DNA of 64,000 nucleotides, taken from the NCBI GenBank assembly GCA_034401795.1, contig CM067369.1:188626742-188690741 (forward strand), read 5' to 3'. The position numbers and the translations under genes are program-made. Below, piece by piece: positions 9,496 to 20,360 of this stretch (position 1 is the stretch's first letter; each line of letters begins with the position of its first letter). The DNA comes from Chaetoderma sp. LZ-2023a. Lineage: Eukaryota > Mollusca > Caudofoveata > Chaetodermatida > Chaetodermatidae. Below the pieces are notes generated by a model, which saw only the letters and a list, made by a program, of their open reading frames with translations, was not told the origin of the DNA and ran no database searches.

Positions 9496-11622
9496 TCAGG
9501 AACGATAACCACGCCCAGATCCTCGCGCGACCCGCCCCGCCCCGCGCGCACCTCGGTGCACGGGCGGCTGCCTGGCTGACGGCGGCTGAGGAGCCTGCGC
9601 CCCCCTCACTGCTGGCCGAATCGCACGCGGCCGAGGCCGGCGCTGCGACGGCGGCTGGCCTCTGACTTGGCCAGCACCACCTCGAGCCTGCAGGGGACGA
9701 TACGCAGGGGCCGCGGCGCGAACGTTAGCACGACGCAGTACCTCAAACTGTTCGCGCAGCGCCCTCTGGTTATTCACCAGGGTGACCGTCTCCTGGAGGT
9801 GGCGACATCCCTCACCTCCAAAAAGACCAGGACCCGTCATAGGCGTACGGAGTAGCCTATTATACAGGTCCTGAGACGGGCACAGATTGTCCAGGGCAAA
9901 TGTGCGTCTTGCCCTGACACTCCTGGTCACCGCCCGCGTCATACAGTCCAGCGCCAGGTTAATACCATCCTGGATGGTTCGCTGGACCGCGAGCGGGCCT
10001 GGCTGGCGCGATGCGGATGCCGTTACTACCCCCTGTAACAGCTGGGAGACGTGGGACAGAGCGGCAATCGAAGCCCTCCCACTCTCCTCCGCATCACGCA
10101 ACGCGGTATTCGCCGAACGCAACGCGTTCGCGCACAAGACCCCCGCGTCAGAACGGGATCCTGGCCGCGTATCCTCACCCAAAGCCGCGCGGTCATCCAC
10201 GCTGGGCTTGGGTACCACACCGTACCGCTGGTAGTCCAGGGGCACGATGCGACAACGCTTGGCCACCTCGCGAGGGGCCTTCGCGAGACGTCCACTCGTG
10301 TTAATGGACGCCTCCGCCGCCTTGAACATGTCAACGACATGCTCCGCCAGCGGCAGAGAAGGCATAGCGTTAGCAGTTGGTTTCCCAGCTAACCACGGCG
10401 TGTGAACACGGTGGCTAGCCGACTGCTCCACGGGCAGATCAGGCCTAACGCTCACCAACCACTGGCAAGCGTCATACCAATCCTCCTCCGTGGCTAACTG
10501 CGAGCGCTCTACAAGACGGGGTCCTTCGTCTTCCTCCTGAGCGCAAGCAGAACTAGACGGCGGGTACGCTGATACACCTGGCAAGCCAGGGAAAACATGC
10601 GGGCCTGACAGCACCGGCATGAGAATATCACTGGTTTGACCAGGAGCAGGCACCGCGGTAGAGCGCGGGGTATATATAGCCCTACCACGGGCCCGGCCAG
10701 CACCAGCTACACTCTCGGCAAGCCGAGGTATGCGGTACCGCTGGCCATCAGCAGCGCCCTGGGCCACCACCTGAACCGCGGACCTTACTCCAGGGTGAGT
10801 AATACCGTGGAAAAAAGCGCCTGTATTCCCCGCGAGGGGTGCACAAACGTCTTCATCCATGTCCGCGTCGTCAGACGGCGACCCCAGCAGGTAATCCTCA
10901 TCACCCTGGTCAGAAAGATTAGACCCCGGGTCAGCAAAGAGAGCTAACCCGGGCTGACCAGGAACGGTGCCATAGGAGGTACTGGCCACCGCGGCGTGCG
11001 GATACCCCTGGACTGATAAGCAGCCAGCGGGTTCCAGCGACAACCGTCCACGGTCCCCTATCGGCGCGGCAATAAGCCTGCTGCCAGGGCCGTGGAACGC
11101 CCCCCCTAATGGGGCCACCTCTGAATCGTCGGACAACGGAAGCGGACTAAGGAAAATCGATCCAGAGGCGGGGATTACCTGCTCCGAAGCCGATGAAGAG
11201 GACAATAAAGGATCTGGTCCAGGAAGCATGCCACGAAGCAACCCTGGAACCAAATCTTTTATTGTCCTCCTCATCTCTCCCAACATCTCGGTCCGAAAGG
11301 TCTCCATATCCACCGCGGACGAGACCTTCCCCTTACCCTTCTCACTTACAACCTCTCGTTTCCGCTTCATCTTCTTCTCCTCCACTACCACCTTGTCCGT
11401 CGCCTGTAAGCAGCACAAGAATTCGGACATTAAATCGCCCCCCCAGTGCTTACATATGTCACAATTAATCAATGGACCACAAGGGCTACATCTAAAACAC
11501 AGATGCGGCCAGAACTTGACATGCATAAAACGTCCACAGGACGCGCAACCCGGTCCCTGAAACAGGGCAAAGGACAAGGAGTATGAGCAACTAGTTAAGC
11601 TTAGAAACTCAATCCAACTCAA
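9496..11622 (-). CDS. Gag-like protein of DIRS copy 1
   Basis: A 708-residue first frame of the element. The N-terminus has a Cys/His cluster (C26, C29, H40, C42, C45, C54, C57) that could bind two zinc ions. It is followed by a Lys/Arg-rich segment (KKMKRKREVV), a long low-complexity acidic and Ser/Pro middle, and an Arg/Gly-rich tail (about 640-708) suited to RNA binding. There is no CCHC knuckle. A structural, nucleic-acid-binding role is inferred from its position and composition. The same Cys/His block is conserved in family 2. The frame ends 38 nt before the RT ATG. Confidence 0.8.
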   Translation of the reverse strand: MSWIEFLSLTSCSYSLSFALFQGPGCASCGRFMHVKFWPHLCFRCSPCGPLINCDICKHWGGDLMSEFLCCLQATDKVVVEEKKMKRKREVVSEKGKGKVSSAVDMETFRTEMLGEMRRTIKDLVPGLLRGMLPGPDPLLSSSSASEQVIPASGSIFLSPLPLSDDSEVAPLGGAFHGPGSRLIAAPIGDRGRLSLEPAGCLSVQGYPHAAVASTSYGTVPGQPGLALFADPGSNLSDQGDEDYLLGSPSDDADMDEDVCAPLAGNTGAFFHGITHPGVRSAVQVVAQGAADGQRYRIPRLAESVAGAGRARGRAIYTPRSTAVPAPGQTSDILMPVLSGPHVFPGLPGVSAYPPSSSACAQEEDEGPRLVERSQLATEEDWYDACQWLVSVRPDLPVEQSASHRVHTPWLAGKPTANAMPSLPLAEHVVDMFKAAEASINTSGRLAKAPREVAKRCRIVPLDYQRYGVVPKPSVDDRAALGEDTRPGSRSDAGVLCANALRSANTALRDAEESGRASIAALSHVSQLLQGVVTASASRQPGPLAVQRTIQDGINLALDCMTRAVTRSVRARRTFALDNLCPSQDLYNRLLRTPMTGPGLFGGEGCRHLQETVTLVNNQRALREQFEVLRRANVRAAAPAYRPLQARGGAGQVRGQPPSQRRPRPRAIRPAVRGAQAPQPPSARQPPVHRGARGAGRVARGSGRGYRS

Positions 11623-12441
11623 GGAGAAGGAAAACGATCATAAAGATCAATATACATCAAAAACCAGCCTAGCGCTTGAATTGCTAATAAATACATAGCC
11701 AGCTGATTATGACGTCATAAATCCCGTGACAGGAAAAATTCGATCCCAACAAAACATCCAAGTGCAAAGACGAATTGTATGCTGAATGGATAAGTTGACT
11801 ACACAACCATCAGATACATATAGATAACTCTTTACTGGCAAAAATGTTAATTATCTCCCTTTGATTGTTTACAATAATTAACATCACCAAATTATCAATA
11901 ACTAGATACCTGACACTTTGTATAAACAAACCATCCAACGTGACGAACCGGAAACTCCACCATCTGCACGCCTCTTAACTCTCTCCACCTCAAGGGGAAG
12001 GAATTGGAACAAGAGGGCAAAGTGAGAAGACCTTTATATCAGGCCTCCAACTCACTGGGCATAATTTTCAATTGGTTAGATAACCTAACAGTGTTAGTAG
12101 GAAATGGAACCATGGTGGAGAGAATACTAATTCTCTGGAACTGTGACGTCACAACCTAGCGTCATACAGACCTGTGGACAGAAACAGAAAGAGAAATTAG
12201 TCCTAGGTAGCACCGAGTTGACCTAAACCAACTAACTAAGGCGCTTATCACGGTAAACGCGAGTCCCGGAAACACAATACACCGGGAAGAAAACTCGCTA
12301 ATTTTACTAGAAGTCACCTGATTTAAAGGTCCAACGTCCTCCGGTGGCGAAGTGTATCCTCCCGCCATCCAAATCAGGTCTTATCACTTCCAAAATAACA
12401 CCAATAAAAACGTTAAAGAGCAAGAAAAGCTATTGACTGAA
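11623..12441. other. DIRS copy 1 5' leader
   Basis: The region between the 5' inverted repeat and the Gag ATG on the minus strand. It contains a 68-codon frame at 12162-12368 (minus) that stays open in copies 2 and 3, with changes concentrated at its N-terminus. The three copies are so similar that this is weak evidence for coding. No promoter could be assigned. Confidence 0.5.
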
Positions 12442-12652
12442 AAACATGTGTGTTCTCTTTGCCAATAATCTAGCAAAGAGGAAGTGCTAGTCTGCGCATG
12501 CGCGGTGGTGGGGCTGGCATCCGCCAGACTACGCTCTGACTCCCTGCCCACTAGGGGCGCCTAACTGTTTTAATCTGAGTGTTTATTGAGTGAAAGCGAA
12601 TATTTAGCAATATCAAAAGTATTAGGGAGGTAAGTATACTCTTGAAGTGAAA
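12442..12652 (+). repeat. DIRS copy 1 right terminus and inverted terminal repeat
   Basis: The reverse complement of the left repeat, ending AGGTAAGTAT then ACTCTTGAAGTGAAA. The last 46 bp are perfectly complementary to 5948-5993 of the ICR. This is the 5' end of the element in its coding orientation. Confidence 0.9.
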
Positions 12653-14575
12653 AAGAATTAGCACGAATTGCCAATGAAACAGAGGCCATGGCTGACTTAA
12701 AGAAACAGAGTAAAATGGATCACCATGAACTCAATAAGTCAACAACACTCAGGCAAGAACAAGCTATTAAAAAGCTATTTGATGTCCTAGCACCTTGTGG
12801 AATATTCAAGAGTGGCAATACAGCAATGGTTAACCTTGTCACTAATGAGATAGTTCCTAAAGCTGTTGAGGAAAGCATCCTGTCCTGTGAGCTCGTGGGA
12901 AAATCTGCAATGCAGAAATTTGTTGATGAAAGAATACGTGGAAATACAACTCTTTGGGACAAGATGACAAAATGTAAGTCGTTTACATGGACTTCTACAA
13001 CCAAGGAGGTTAAAGTACAGGCAAAGTCTGATGTTTTAACCCTCCAGGCAACGTCTGGTCTAATGTCTCGACTACTTGTTGTAGTGCGCTCATCTCATGA
13101 AATAGATACGGAAGAGGTGATTGGTAATTATGAATTTACAACTGTTAATCGGACATTAATGAGACCAGAGGTTCTGTGCACCCAACATTAAATAAAGGCT
13201 CATTGATAACTGTCTTAGAGAATCATCCAGTGTCACCGATGGAGGATTGCCAAGACAATCTCATTTCAGATGGTGCATATGGTTCCACAGATGCACAGCT
13301 CTGTCTAATTGTAGACGGTATGGCCGTAGTACAAGAACTCATGGCTGTCAAGTTATTTGAAAATGGTAAAACCCTTGGCAAAGCTTATGTTGAGCTCACT
13401 GATATCAAATCACGTAATTACAAGTCTGTAATGGTAATTTTTTACAATTACGCTGTCGTTGGCTCATTAAAGGAATCAACACGTGAACGATGCAGTGGTG
13501 GAAAGGCACAGCCAAAAGATTATAATGTAGAAGACAATACCAAAATTCCTGAATTAAAAGTATTCCTTGGAAGCGTAGCTACAAAAGATTCGTTGACACT
13601 TTATCTTGCACAGAGATTAATAGACCATTCTAAAATGTGTATGATAACAGCCACACGCAAAGAAGTGATGTTCAACTACACCAATGATGTCACTCCTGGT
13701 GTCAGTACACAAGAATAAGCCGATACCTTAATGATCTTGCATGCAGTGGAAGCAAATAAAGCTGGATATACTGTTCACATTTACAGTCAGGATGCAGATG
13801 TTTTGATTCTTGCGCTGAGACGTACAGCTCTTCTTGGCAAGAAATCTGCCCTGGTGATGGGCACGGGTGATCAACGACGACTAATTCTACTTCAACCTAT
13901 TTATGATGCTCTTGGACCGGAGAGAGCAAATGCTCTCTGCAAATGGCATGCTCTCACTGGTTGTGATACCACAGGCTACATAAGAGGAGTCTAAGAAAGC
14001 GTGCTTAGAAGCCTTCCTAAAAGCAGATACCAAGATTGTAACTTTAATATCCGGCCTCGGCTGTGACACCCAGCCTTCTAATGATACATTAAATGGGTGC
14101 ATTTCCTTTTTATGTAGTTTATTCTGTAAGAAGAATGTTCACGTTACTTAGCCGCATCACCTCAGATGGCACCTATTCAAACAACAAAGCATGAACAAAG
14201 GTGTCGACATGCTACCACCGACACGTGGAACATGGGTTGAGCATATCCAGCGTGCTCACTGCCAAGCTTCGGTGTGGGAACAAGACCTTGTTGTCAGTCC
14301 ACTATCACCAGATCCCTTACAGCATGGCTGGGTGAAGGAAGAGCACAGGCTTGTACCTCTGTTATCCAAGGTTGCACCAGCCCCTGCAGCGGTGGTTGAT
14401 TTAGTGAGGTGTACGTGTGGTACCACTAACCCACGCTCAACAAATAAGTGCGCTTCAGGTAGATGTTCATGTCGATTAAAAGGTCTAGCATGTACAGAAC
14501 TGTGCTGGTGTGAAGGAGAGGAAGACCATTGCCAGAACTTAAGTAGTTATGTTGACCCAGATGATGCAAATTGAT
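12653..14575 (+). pseudogene. PIN-like / Cys-rich gene family, 3' portion, frameshifted
   Basis: It continues the frame broken at 5610: ALN before the element and KELARIANETEA after it join in phase. Visible parts: a segment at 12660-13191, then (other frame) DGMAVVQEL and an NYAVVGSLK strand. The acidic motifs follow: ADTLMILHA, SQDADVLILAL and HALTGCDTTG. The last two resemble the S-x-D-x-DVL and L-x-GCD signatures of FEN/XPG PIN-like nucleases (inference). The C-terminal block at 14405-14545 is Cys-rich (CTCG, CRLKGLACTELCWC), like a CXC/tesmin motif. Breaks: a shift near 13185, a stop after STQE at 13716, and shifts near 13992 and 14150. It is not functional as read. Confidence 0.7.
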
Positions 14576-14769
14576 CTCAAAATTAGGACTTCAGTGTATT
14601 ATATTTACAATAAGCGAATTTGAATTGTTTAATCATCAGTTTTGGTCAAAGAAATAGTAGCAAATTTGCAGTTTGGGACGAGGTGGCAAATGGCCGTCGT
14701 AACCAAAAGATCAAAAGATTATTTTTAAAATGTTAAAAATGGTAAAAAAAGGTATCTATTTTGGATATA
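14576..14769. other. Non-coding 3' flank of the pseudogene
   Basis: AT-rich, with no gene or clear polyadenylation cluster. It ends at the TA target of the Tc1 element. Confidence 0.5.
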
Positions 14770-14771
14770 TA

Positions 14772-16425
14772 CACCTGTGCAAAAGTTAAGCACCAGCAAA
14801 AACAATAGAACGTAGAAACATGATGGTACAACTAGGCTGCCATACTTTTTGTCCCCGCGTTAGCTGACATAATTCCAAGTACGAAATGCACATGCATGCA
14901 TGACTTCACGCCGCTTGATGTCCGTGCGTGCCGGGAAACAGCACACGTGTTCAGTTATGTAAAAGTCCAGTTTGAGGTGTAGAACATTACATACAGATTT
15001 AGGCGACAAGATTAGGAATTTTGTGTTCATGACCGTGGTTTATTTGTACAGAGAGAATTAGCTCTTGATTGTGAACCGCTATGGCAAGACGAAGGTTAAG
15101 CGATCGTGTGAAATGGCAAATCATAGGCATGCATACCACTGGTATGTCATGCAGAGAGATTGGCAGACAGCTGAACATTAACCATACTGTAATCAGTCGT
15201 TTGATTGCAAAACATGGGCAAACTAACGAGGTGAAGGACAGGCCTAGATCTGGAAGACCGAAGAAGACTACTGCCCGTGATGATCGAGCCCTAGTACGCC
15301 TTGTTAGGAGATCTCCATTCACCAATAGCAGAGTGCTCAGCTAGCAATGGGAAACGTGCAATAGAGTGTCAATGTCTACCGTCAAAAGGAGACTGTATGC
15401 TGCTGGCATGAAAGCTAGACCTGTCAGACGTCCTCTCCTCACTGCACACCACAAAGAGGAGCGTCTGAGGTGGTGCAACGAAAGAAGACACTGGAACATG
15501 AGATCCTGGAGACGGGTACACTGGTCCGATGAAAGTCGGTTCCTGCTTCATGCCACAGATGGTCGAACTCGTGTATGGAGGTCCAGACGCACGGCGTACG
15601 ACCAACGTAACATCATGGAAGAAGTTCCATTTGGTGGAGGTTCCGTTATGATATGGGGGTGCATCTCATTTGATTGTAAGCTGGATCTGTTGACTGTACC
15701 TGGAACACTAAATGGACAAAGATATCAAGATTCCATACTGGATAGAGTTGTGGTCCCTCATTTTGTAAATCATGCACCTGGAACCCACCCTATATTCATG
15801 GATGACAACGCCCGACCACATCGTGCTAGAGCTGTGCATGAATACCTCCGCCAGAATGCCATCAAAACCCTACCATGGCCAGCAAGGAGCCCTGACATGA
15901 ACCCTATTGAGCATATCTGGGACATTCTGGGAAACATGGTGAGAAGGAGGGATCCTCCTGTGCAGAACCTACAGGAATTAACAGACGCACTCCATCTTGA
16001 ATGGCAACGAATACCACAATGGCGTATCAGTCGGTTGGTGACCAGCATGAGACGTCGTGTCCAGGCCGTCATCCAGGCACAAGGTGGATATACCCGGTAT
16101 TAATAATGACAGTCTCAAACTCGTGCACAGATGTTAAACTTCGTTTTCAGACACCATTAATGACAATCTAGCCACGTGTGTCAACTGTAGGGCAATAGTT
16201 GTCAGTTGTGTCAACGTAACCATATTCAGGCCTCGTTTTCAAGTTCAAACAAAAACATACAGTGTTTCCCCACCATCATAATCAGCATTCCTCTAGTTGC
16301 ATTATTACCTCTTGCACTAAGATGGATGGGTACATAAATGTTTATGCTATTGCTTTCTTCATAGCACATGAATATACCCTCGCATGTGCGTAAAAATAGG
16401 GTGGTGCTTAACTTTTGCACAGGTG
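14772..16425 (+). mobile_element. Tc1-type DNA transposon
   Basis: Inverted ends CACCTGTGCAAAAGTTAAGC at both sides, flanked by TA on the left (14770-14771) and TA on the right (16426-16427). This TA duplication is typical of Tc1/mariner. It carries one transposase frame with a single nonsense codon. The length of ~1.65 kb is normal for the group. Confidence 0.93.
15081..16103 (+). pseudogene. Tc1 transposase with one in-frame TAG
   Basis: 340 sense codons from ATG 15081, interrupted by TAG at 15342-15344 between SRVLS and QWETC; the phase is kept on both sides. The N-terminal paired-like helix-turn-helix (SCREIGRQLNINHTVISRLI) is followed by a linker RSGRPKK. The DDE core has HWSDES, FMDDNARPH and NPIEHIWD. 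The spacing from the second Asp to the Glu is 34 residues, giving DD34E. Apart from the stop codon it looks complete, so the copy is young or was recently inactivated. The TAG most simply comes from a CAG, GAG or TGG codon. Confidence 0.93.
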
Positions 16426-16452
16426 TATATTACAAGTGAGTAATGTGTATTC

Positions 16453-16922
16453 CAGTGGCGTAGTGATGTCGTTTGGGGGCCCCTGGTCAGAACGTGTGTG
16501 GGCCCCAATTCTGGATGTCCTCCCCAGAGTTTTTTTTTTAATTTAGATGCTCTCAGAGGTATATATATACATAGACTCTCATTTGGTTGATTGTGCAGAA
16601 TTGAAAAATATCTGCCAAAATCTTTAGGGCTTAAGCCCCTACACAAGCCACATTTGTCTACGCCATTGCAGTATGGAGTGGTTCTGAGTGCTACTCACCA
16701 TTAAAGTTGGGAAAGTAGATGATCTGAGAAGTCATCTACTGCAAGGCCGCATTCTGATAAAAAGGTTTTATCAGAATGCAGGAGATTGAGGGGGTATTTC
16801 TGGTCGCATTATTATTAAAGAAAGAAGGTTCAAAACTTCTACATAAAATAATATTGCAGGCTGGTGGGGCCCCTAATGGTCAGGGGCCCATGTTCCTTGA
16901 ACCTGCTATTGCTACACCACTG
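16453..16922. mobile_element. Short non-autonomous hAT-like element
   Basis: Ends CAGTGGCGTAG (left) and the complement CTACACCACTG (right), flanked by the 8-bp near-duplication GTGTATTC / GTGTATAC. An 8-bp duplication with CAGTGG-type ends points to hAT. It contains paired GGGGCCCC blocks and no transposase. Confidence 0.65.
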
Positions 16923-16930
16923 GTGTATAC

Positions 16931-17394
16931 AAAGTATATATGTTCTTTTTTTTCTCTAAACATATACCAATTAATGTAAAGTCTTGCTCATTTTAAGGCA
17001 AGGACCAGTTGGATAATCTTTGTGTAATTTAATAGGGGTTTTTGCCATATCGGCGGCCATTTTGAAATCCAATATGGCCTTGCTAGGGGACACTGTTGTT
17101 TGCTATCTTATTTTCTATCATTTTACATGAATCCCTAATGCAAACACATGCTATAGAGTATGGTATGTACGTTGATATCATGTATGCCAATAAACAGCTG
17201 GCGATATAAATAGAAAACTAACTTGAATATGGCGGCCATTTTGAAATCCAAGATGGCGGCGTACCGATAGATAGGAAAAATTTGTATCAAGTGGTTTCAC
17301 GTATCTTGATATCATGAAAATACTTCTTGAAAGTTTCAGCTACTATACCCAAAAATGCATATAAGGTACACAAGCTGACAGACTAGTCTCTATG
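16931..17394. other. Non-coding stretch
   Basis: No gene seen. 17050-17260 contains two 'ggcggccattttgaaatccaa' type segments similar to 2030-2100, probably fragments of a dispersed repeat. Confidence 0.5.
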
Positions 17395-17699
17395 TAAAAG
17401 TCTTCGATGAATTTACAATAAACACTGTGTTGAATATTTTGAAACTAAGCTGACTGGGAGCTATTGTTGGCAAATACAGCAATGACTCCCAGTCACATTA
17501 CTTTCAAAATCTTCAACAGCTTATCTGTGTAATTATCTTGAAATTTAGATTCTGGGAATTCAGGTTTCAAAGTTGCAAATTGATTCCAACACAAGTAAAA
17601 ATTGTGTGAAATTAGCTAGAAATAGGCAGGGCATAGCTAGAAATGGGCAGGGCAAAGCTAGAAATTGGTGAGGCATAGCTAGAAATGGATCTCTCATTT
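17395..17699 (-). mobile_element. Family A MITE with four ~21-bp internal tandem units
   Basis: Reverse-oriented copy with a hairpin core at 17432-17506. Its right part carries the ~21-bp motif AGCTAGAAATGGGCAGGGCA repeated about four times (17618-17690). The same motif is single in other copies, so this is a local expansion. Confidence 0.7.
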
Positions 17700-17711
17700 A
17701 ACTGACTCACC

Positions 17712-17945
17712 AATGGAGGAATCCAGTTTTAGCTATGCCCTGCAGATCTATAGCTAAGCTACACCCACGCTTTGCCCATGTTGGGATCGATTAATCCCTG
17801 CACTCTCTCAATATCAATTTCCCGAAAACTATACAGGTAAGCTGTTGAATATTTTGAAACTAATTTGACTGAATGGTGTAGCTGCCTATGGTTAGTTTCA
17901 AAATATTCAACAGAATGTTTCTTAAATAGTAGACAATTGGATTAC
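17712..17945 (+). mobile_element. Family A MITE, truncated
   Basis: Starts AATGGAGGAATCCAG and holds the hairpin core (17840-17923). The distal third is missing. Confidence 0.75.
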
Positions 17946-17979
17946 TTTGAAACTTCAAAGGATGAGTGTACTAGGTCGT

Positions 17980-18095
17980 GCGTGCGTGCATGTGTGCGCA
18001 TGAGGGAGCGAGTGCGAGAGAAAGTTTGAGGGCATTTGTGTGTGTGTGCGTGTGAGTGCGCATGAGTTTGCATGTGACTGTGTGTGCGTGTATGC
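17980..18095. repeat. GT/GC-rich purine-pyrimidine alternating tract
   Basis: Imperfect TGTG/TGCG repeats over about 110 bp. No coding potential. Confidence 0.7.
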
Positions 18096-18339
18096 ATGCA
18101 GAGGTGGTACACTGAGTGAAAAAGCAACATTTCATGTTTCTATGAAGTGGACTGGAAGCCCTGTTTGTATACAATGAATATCACATTATCATATCATACG
18201 ATATTAAATCATGTTTACATTTTAACAAGACAACAAATTACTGTCAGTAGTACTGTAACACTTTAATCCTCAAGGTGAGCTAAGAAAATCTAAATGTTTG
18301 CTTCGTCAATGTCCATTTACAGGCCAAGACTATTATCTA

Positions 18340-18470
18340 GTATGGTTTTACCAGTGGAATGACTGGCTTGGTTATCGAGCTAGTCATTCCAGTTGCAAAT
18401 TGTCAAAAAGACTTGTCACTTGGCCTGCAAATGTACATTTCTCAAGACCATTACAGACTGTGGCTTGACC
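18340..18470. repeat. Family B hairpin repeat
   Basis: Contains GGAATGACTGGCTTGGTTAT and the complementary arm, followed by the shared tail TTGGCCTGCAAATGTACATT. Confidence 0.7.
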
Positions 18471-18507
18471 ATTAAAGGATTCAATCAAATGCTTGTAACA
18501 CTAACTC

Positions 18508-18509
<2 letters not shown>

Positions 18510-18590
<81 letters not shown>

Positions 18591-18603
18591 ACATACATAC
18601 GCA
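18510..18603. repeat. (AT)n microsatellite
   Basis: About 38 uninterrupted AT units, ending in GTATACATACATACGCAGAC. Confidence 0.97.
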
Positions 18604-18863
18604 GACAGGCAGACAGAGGCGGGCAGACCATATATAATTCATTATATATTAGTGTGACTAATTTATACCCACTCACCCTTTGATAAATTAAAATTAATTT
18701 GTTTCAGACATAACAGAGCATTTCATTCTACAAAGCATTTCATTTGACAAAGATTTGATGACAGGGTAGGAATTACTACCTTAGGGTGAACACTCTCATC
18801 TATGCTTAACGCACTGATCAAACCAGATGTGCTGTAATACCTAAGTTATGCCCAGACCATTGC

Positions 18864-19228
18864 AATGGAGGAATCCAGTTTTAGCCATGCCCGTCTATCT
18901 CTAGGTAAGCTCCAACCACGCATGGCCCATATTGGGATCGATCAATCCCCGCACTCTCACAATCTCAATTTTGAGAAAAATATACAGGTAAGCTGTTGAA
19001 TATTTTGAAACTAATTTGACTGGGTGCCCAGTCAAATTAGTTTCAAAATATTCGACAGCATGTTTATTAAATAGTAGACATATATTTCGTACAAACTGAC
19101 AGACTATTATTCGCTTAAGACAGACTAAATTGAGTCATTCATGACGTAATTGAACATGACATCAGCCTACACATGACATAGCTGATTATGACGCCATATG
19201 ATTGACTGACAAACTGGATTCATCAATT
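18864..19228 (+). mobile_element. Family A MITE, full length
   Basis: Starts AATGGAGGAATCCAG and ends CTGGATTCATC, the inverted form. The hairpin core is at 18997-19062, with a shortened loop (GGGTGCCCAGTC). CAGGTAAGC lies left of the hairpin. Confidence 0.8.
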
Positions 19229-20106
19229 ACTCGCTTAAGCCAAAGTTGCTGTAATAGCTCATATAGGCGAGACCATTGCAACGGCTCATTCAAGTCAAGG
19301 TTGCTGTGCTCAGTCATGCCCAGGCTCCTGTTATGGCTCAATGAAGCTAAGGCAGTTTTAATGATGGTAATAGAGTACACAGCAACTGTTCTACAGCTCA
19401 GCTATCAGTTTGGGTTATTCTGATCCATACAGCATAACAACCTAATAAGTATTCGTTTTGAAAATAAATGATGAAACCTGTTGCTGTCTATGTATGACTC
19501 TATTATCTGACAATTGAGTTAAAATTTACACTTTTGCGAGCTTCAATGTAAGTGTTAACCCCTTAACCCCTAAATGTCCAGTGTCTGAATTACAAGACTA
19601 TATAAGTAAGTTGTTGAATATTTTGAACCAAATTTGACTGAGAGCTGTTGCTGCCATAGTCATTTCAAAATATTACACAGAATATTCCTGACTTTATAAA
19701 GAATTAGTTGTTTCTGCTGATAAAGTGTTTATGATCCTACTAGCGCATCCTATGGTTGAATACATGATTAGGATCTATGACATAACATAAACATTCCAGC
19801 TATCAGAAACAACAACAGAAATCACATCGTTTGATTTAGACATCACCTACCATTACGTTACATCATTGTCATGACAATAAATTACTTATTATGATACCTC
19901 CATGTGAACATATGACAGCTTTGCATAAATAACAAATAACAATGACACCATTTATTAAAAATTTCTCAATAACAATATAAAAATGCAACAGGTAGCAGCA
20001 TCAAGTGACGGCAGGAATGGAAAGTAGTGCATCAGTTCCAAACTGCGACTCAAAGTCTCTGACATAATTATCACAGTGCTCACCTGTTGAATAAATGACA
20101 CAATAA
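19229..20106. other. Intronic sequence of RMC1 or its 3' flank, with a MITE fragment
   Basis: No exon recognised. 19600-19690 is a family A core fragment. The rest is AT-rich. Confidence 0.45.
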
Positions 20107-20294
20107 TGGACCTTTCTATTATTAGCTATGCCCCGCCCATCTCAGTCTAATCTCCACCCACACCTCACTCGTGATGGGATCGATCGATCTCTGAATTCCC
20201 TGACTATCAATTTCCAGAAAACTACTATACAGGTAAGCCATTCAATATTTTGAAACTATTTTGACTGGGTGCTGTTGCTGCCATAGGCAGCATG
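20107..20294 (+). mobile_element. Family A MITE, truncated after the first hairpin arm
   Basis: Starts AATGGACCTTTCTATT and breaks off right after GCTGCCATAGGCAGC, the tip of the hairpin. Confidence 0.75.
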
Positions 20295-20360
20295 CCCTGA
20301 AACTGAGGTTGAAGAAATAGGCAAGTACTAGTTACCTAGCCTATATTTAGGTTTCATAGC

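Larger units (their letters stand above)
5611..12652 (-). mobile_element. DIRS retrotransposon family 1, copy 1, apparently intact
   Basis: This is a 7.04-kb element read on the minus strand: 5' inverted repeat (right), Gag, RT/RNase H, tyrosine recombinase, internal complementary region, 3' inverted repeat (left). Tyrosine recombinase plus RT, inverted instead of direct repeats, and no target duplication together define the DIRS group. All three main frames are open. Left terminus is AAACGAAATC, right terminus is TTGAAGTGAAA. It sits inside an exon-like frame of the PIN-like pseudogene; joining the flanks restores that reading frame. Its replication would go through a circular cDNA integrated by the recombinase (known for the group, not shown here). 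Confidence 0.95.

Noticed and set aside
9458-9551. Upstream GTG start for RT overlapping Gag
   Set aside because: That segment only mirrors the Arg/Gly tail of Gag in another phase. The first ATG at 9458 lies after the Gag stop and before the conserved domain.
16453-16668. Smaller element ending at CTACGCCATTG
   Set aside because: No flanking duplication at 16668. The end at 16922 gives an 8-bp near-duplication, so the larger unit was preferred.
17980-18174. His/Thr-rich minus-strand frames
   Set aside because: They arise from the GT/CA-rich tract; simple-sequence artefacts.
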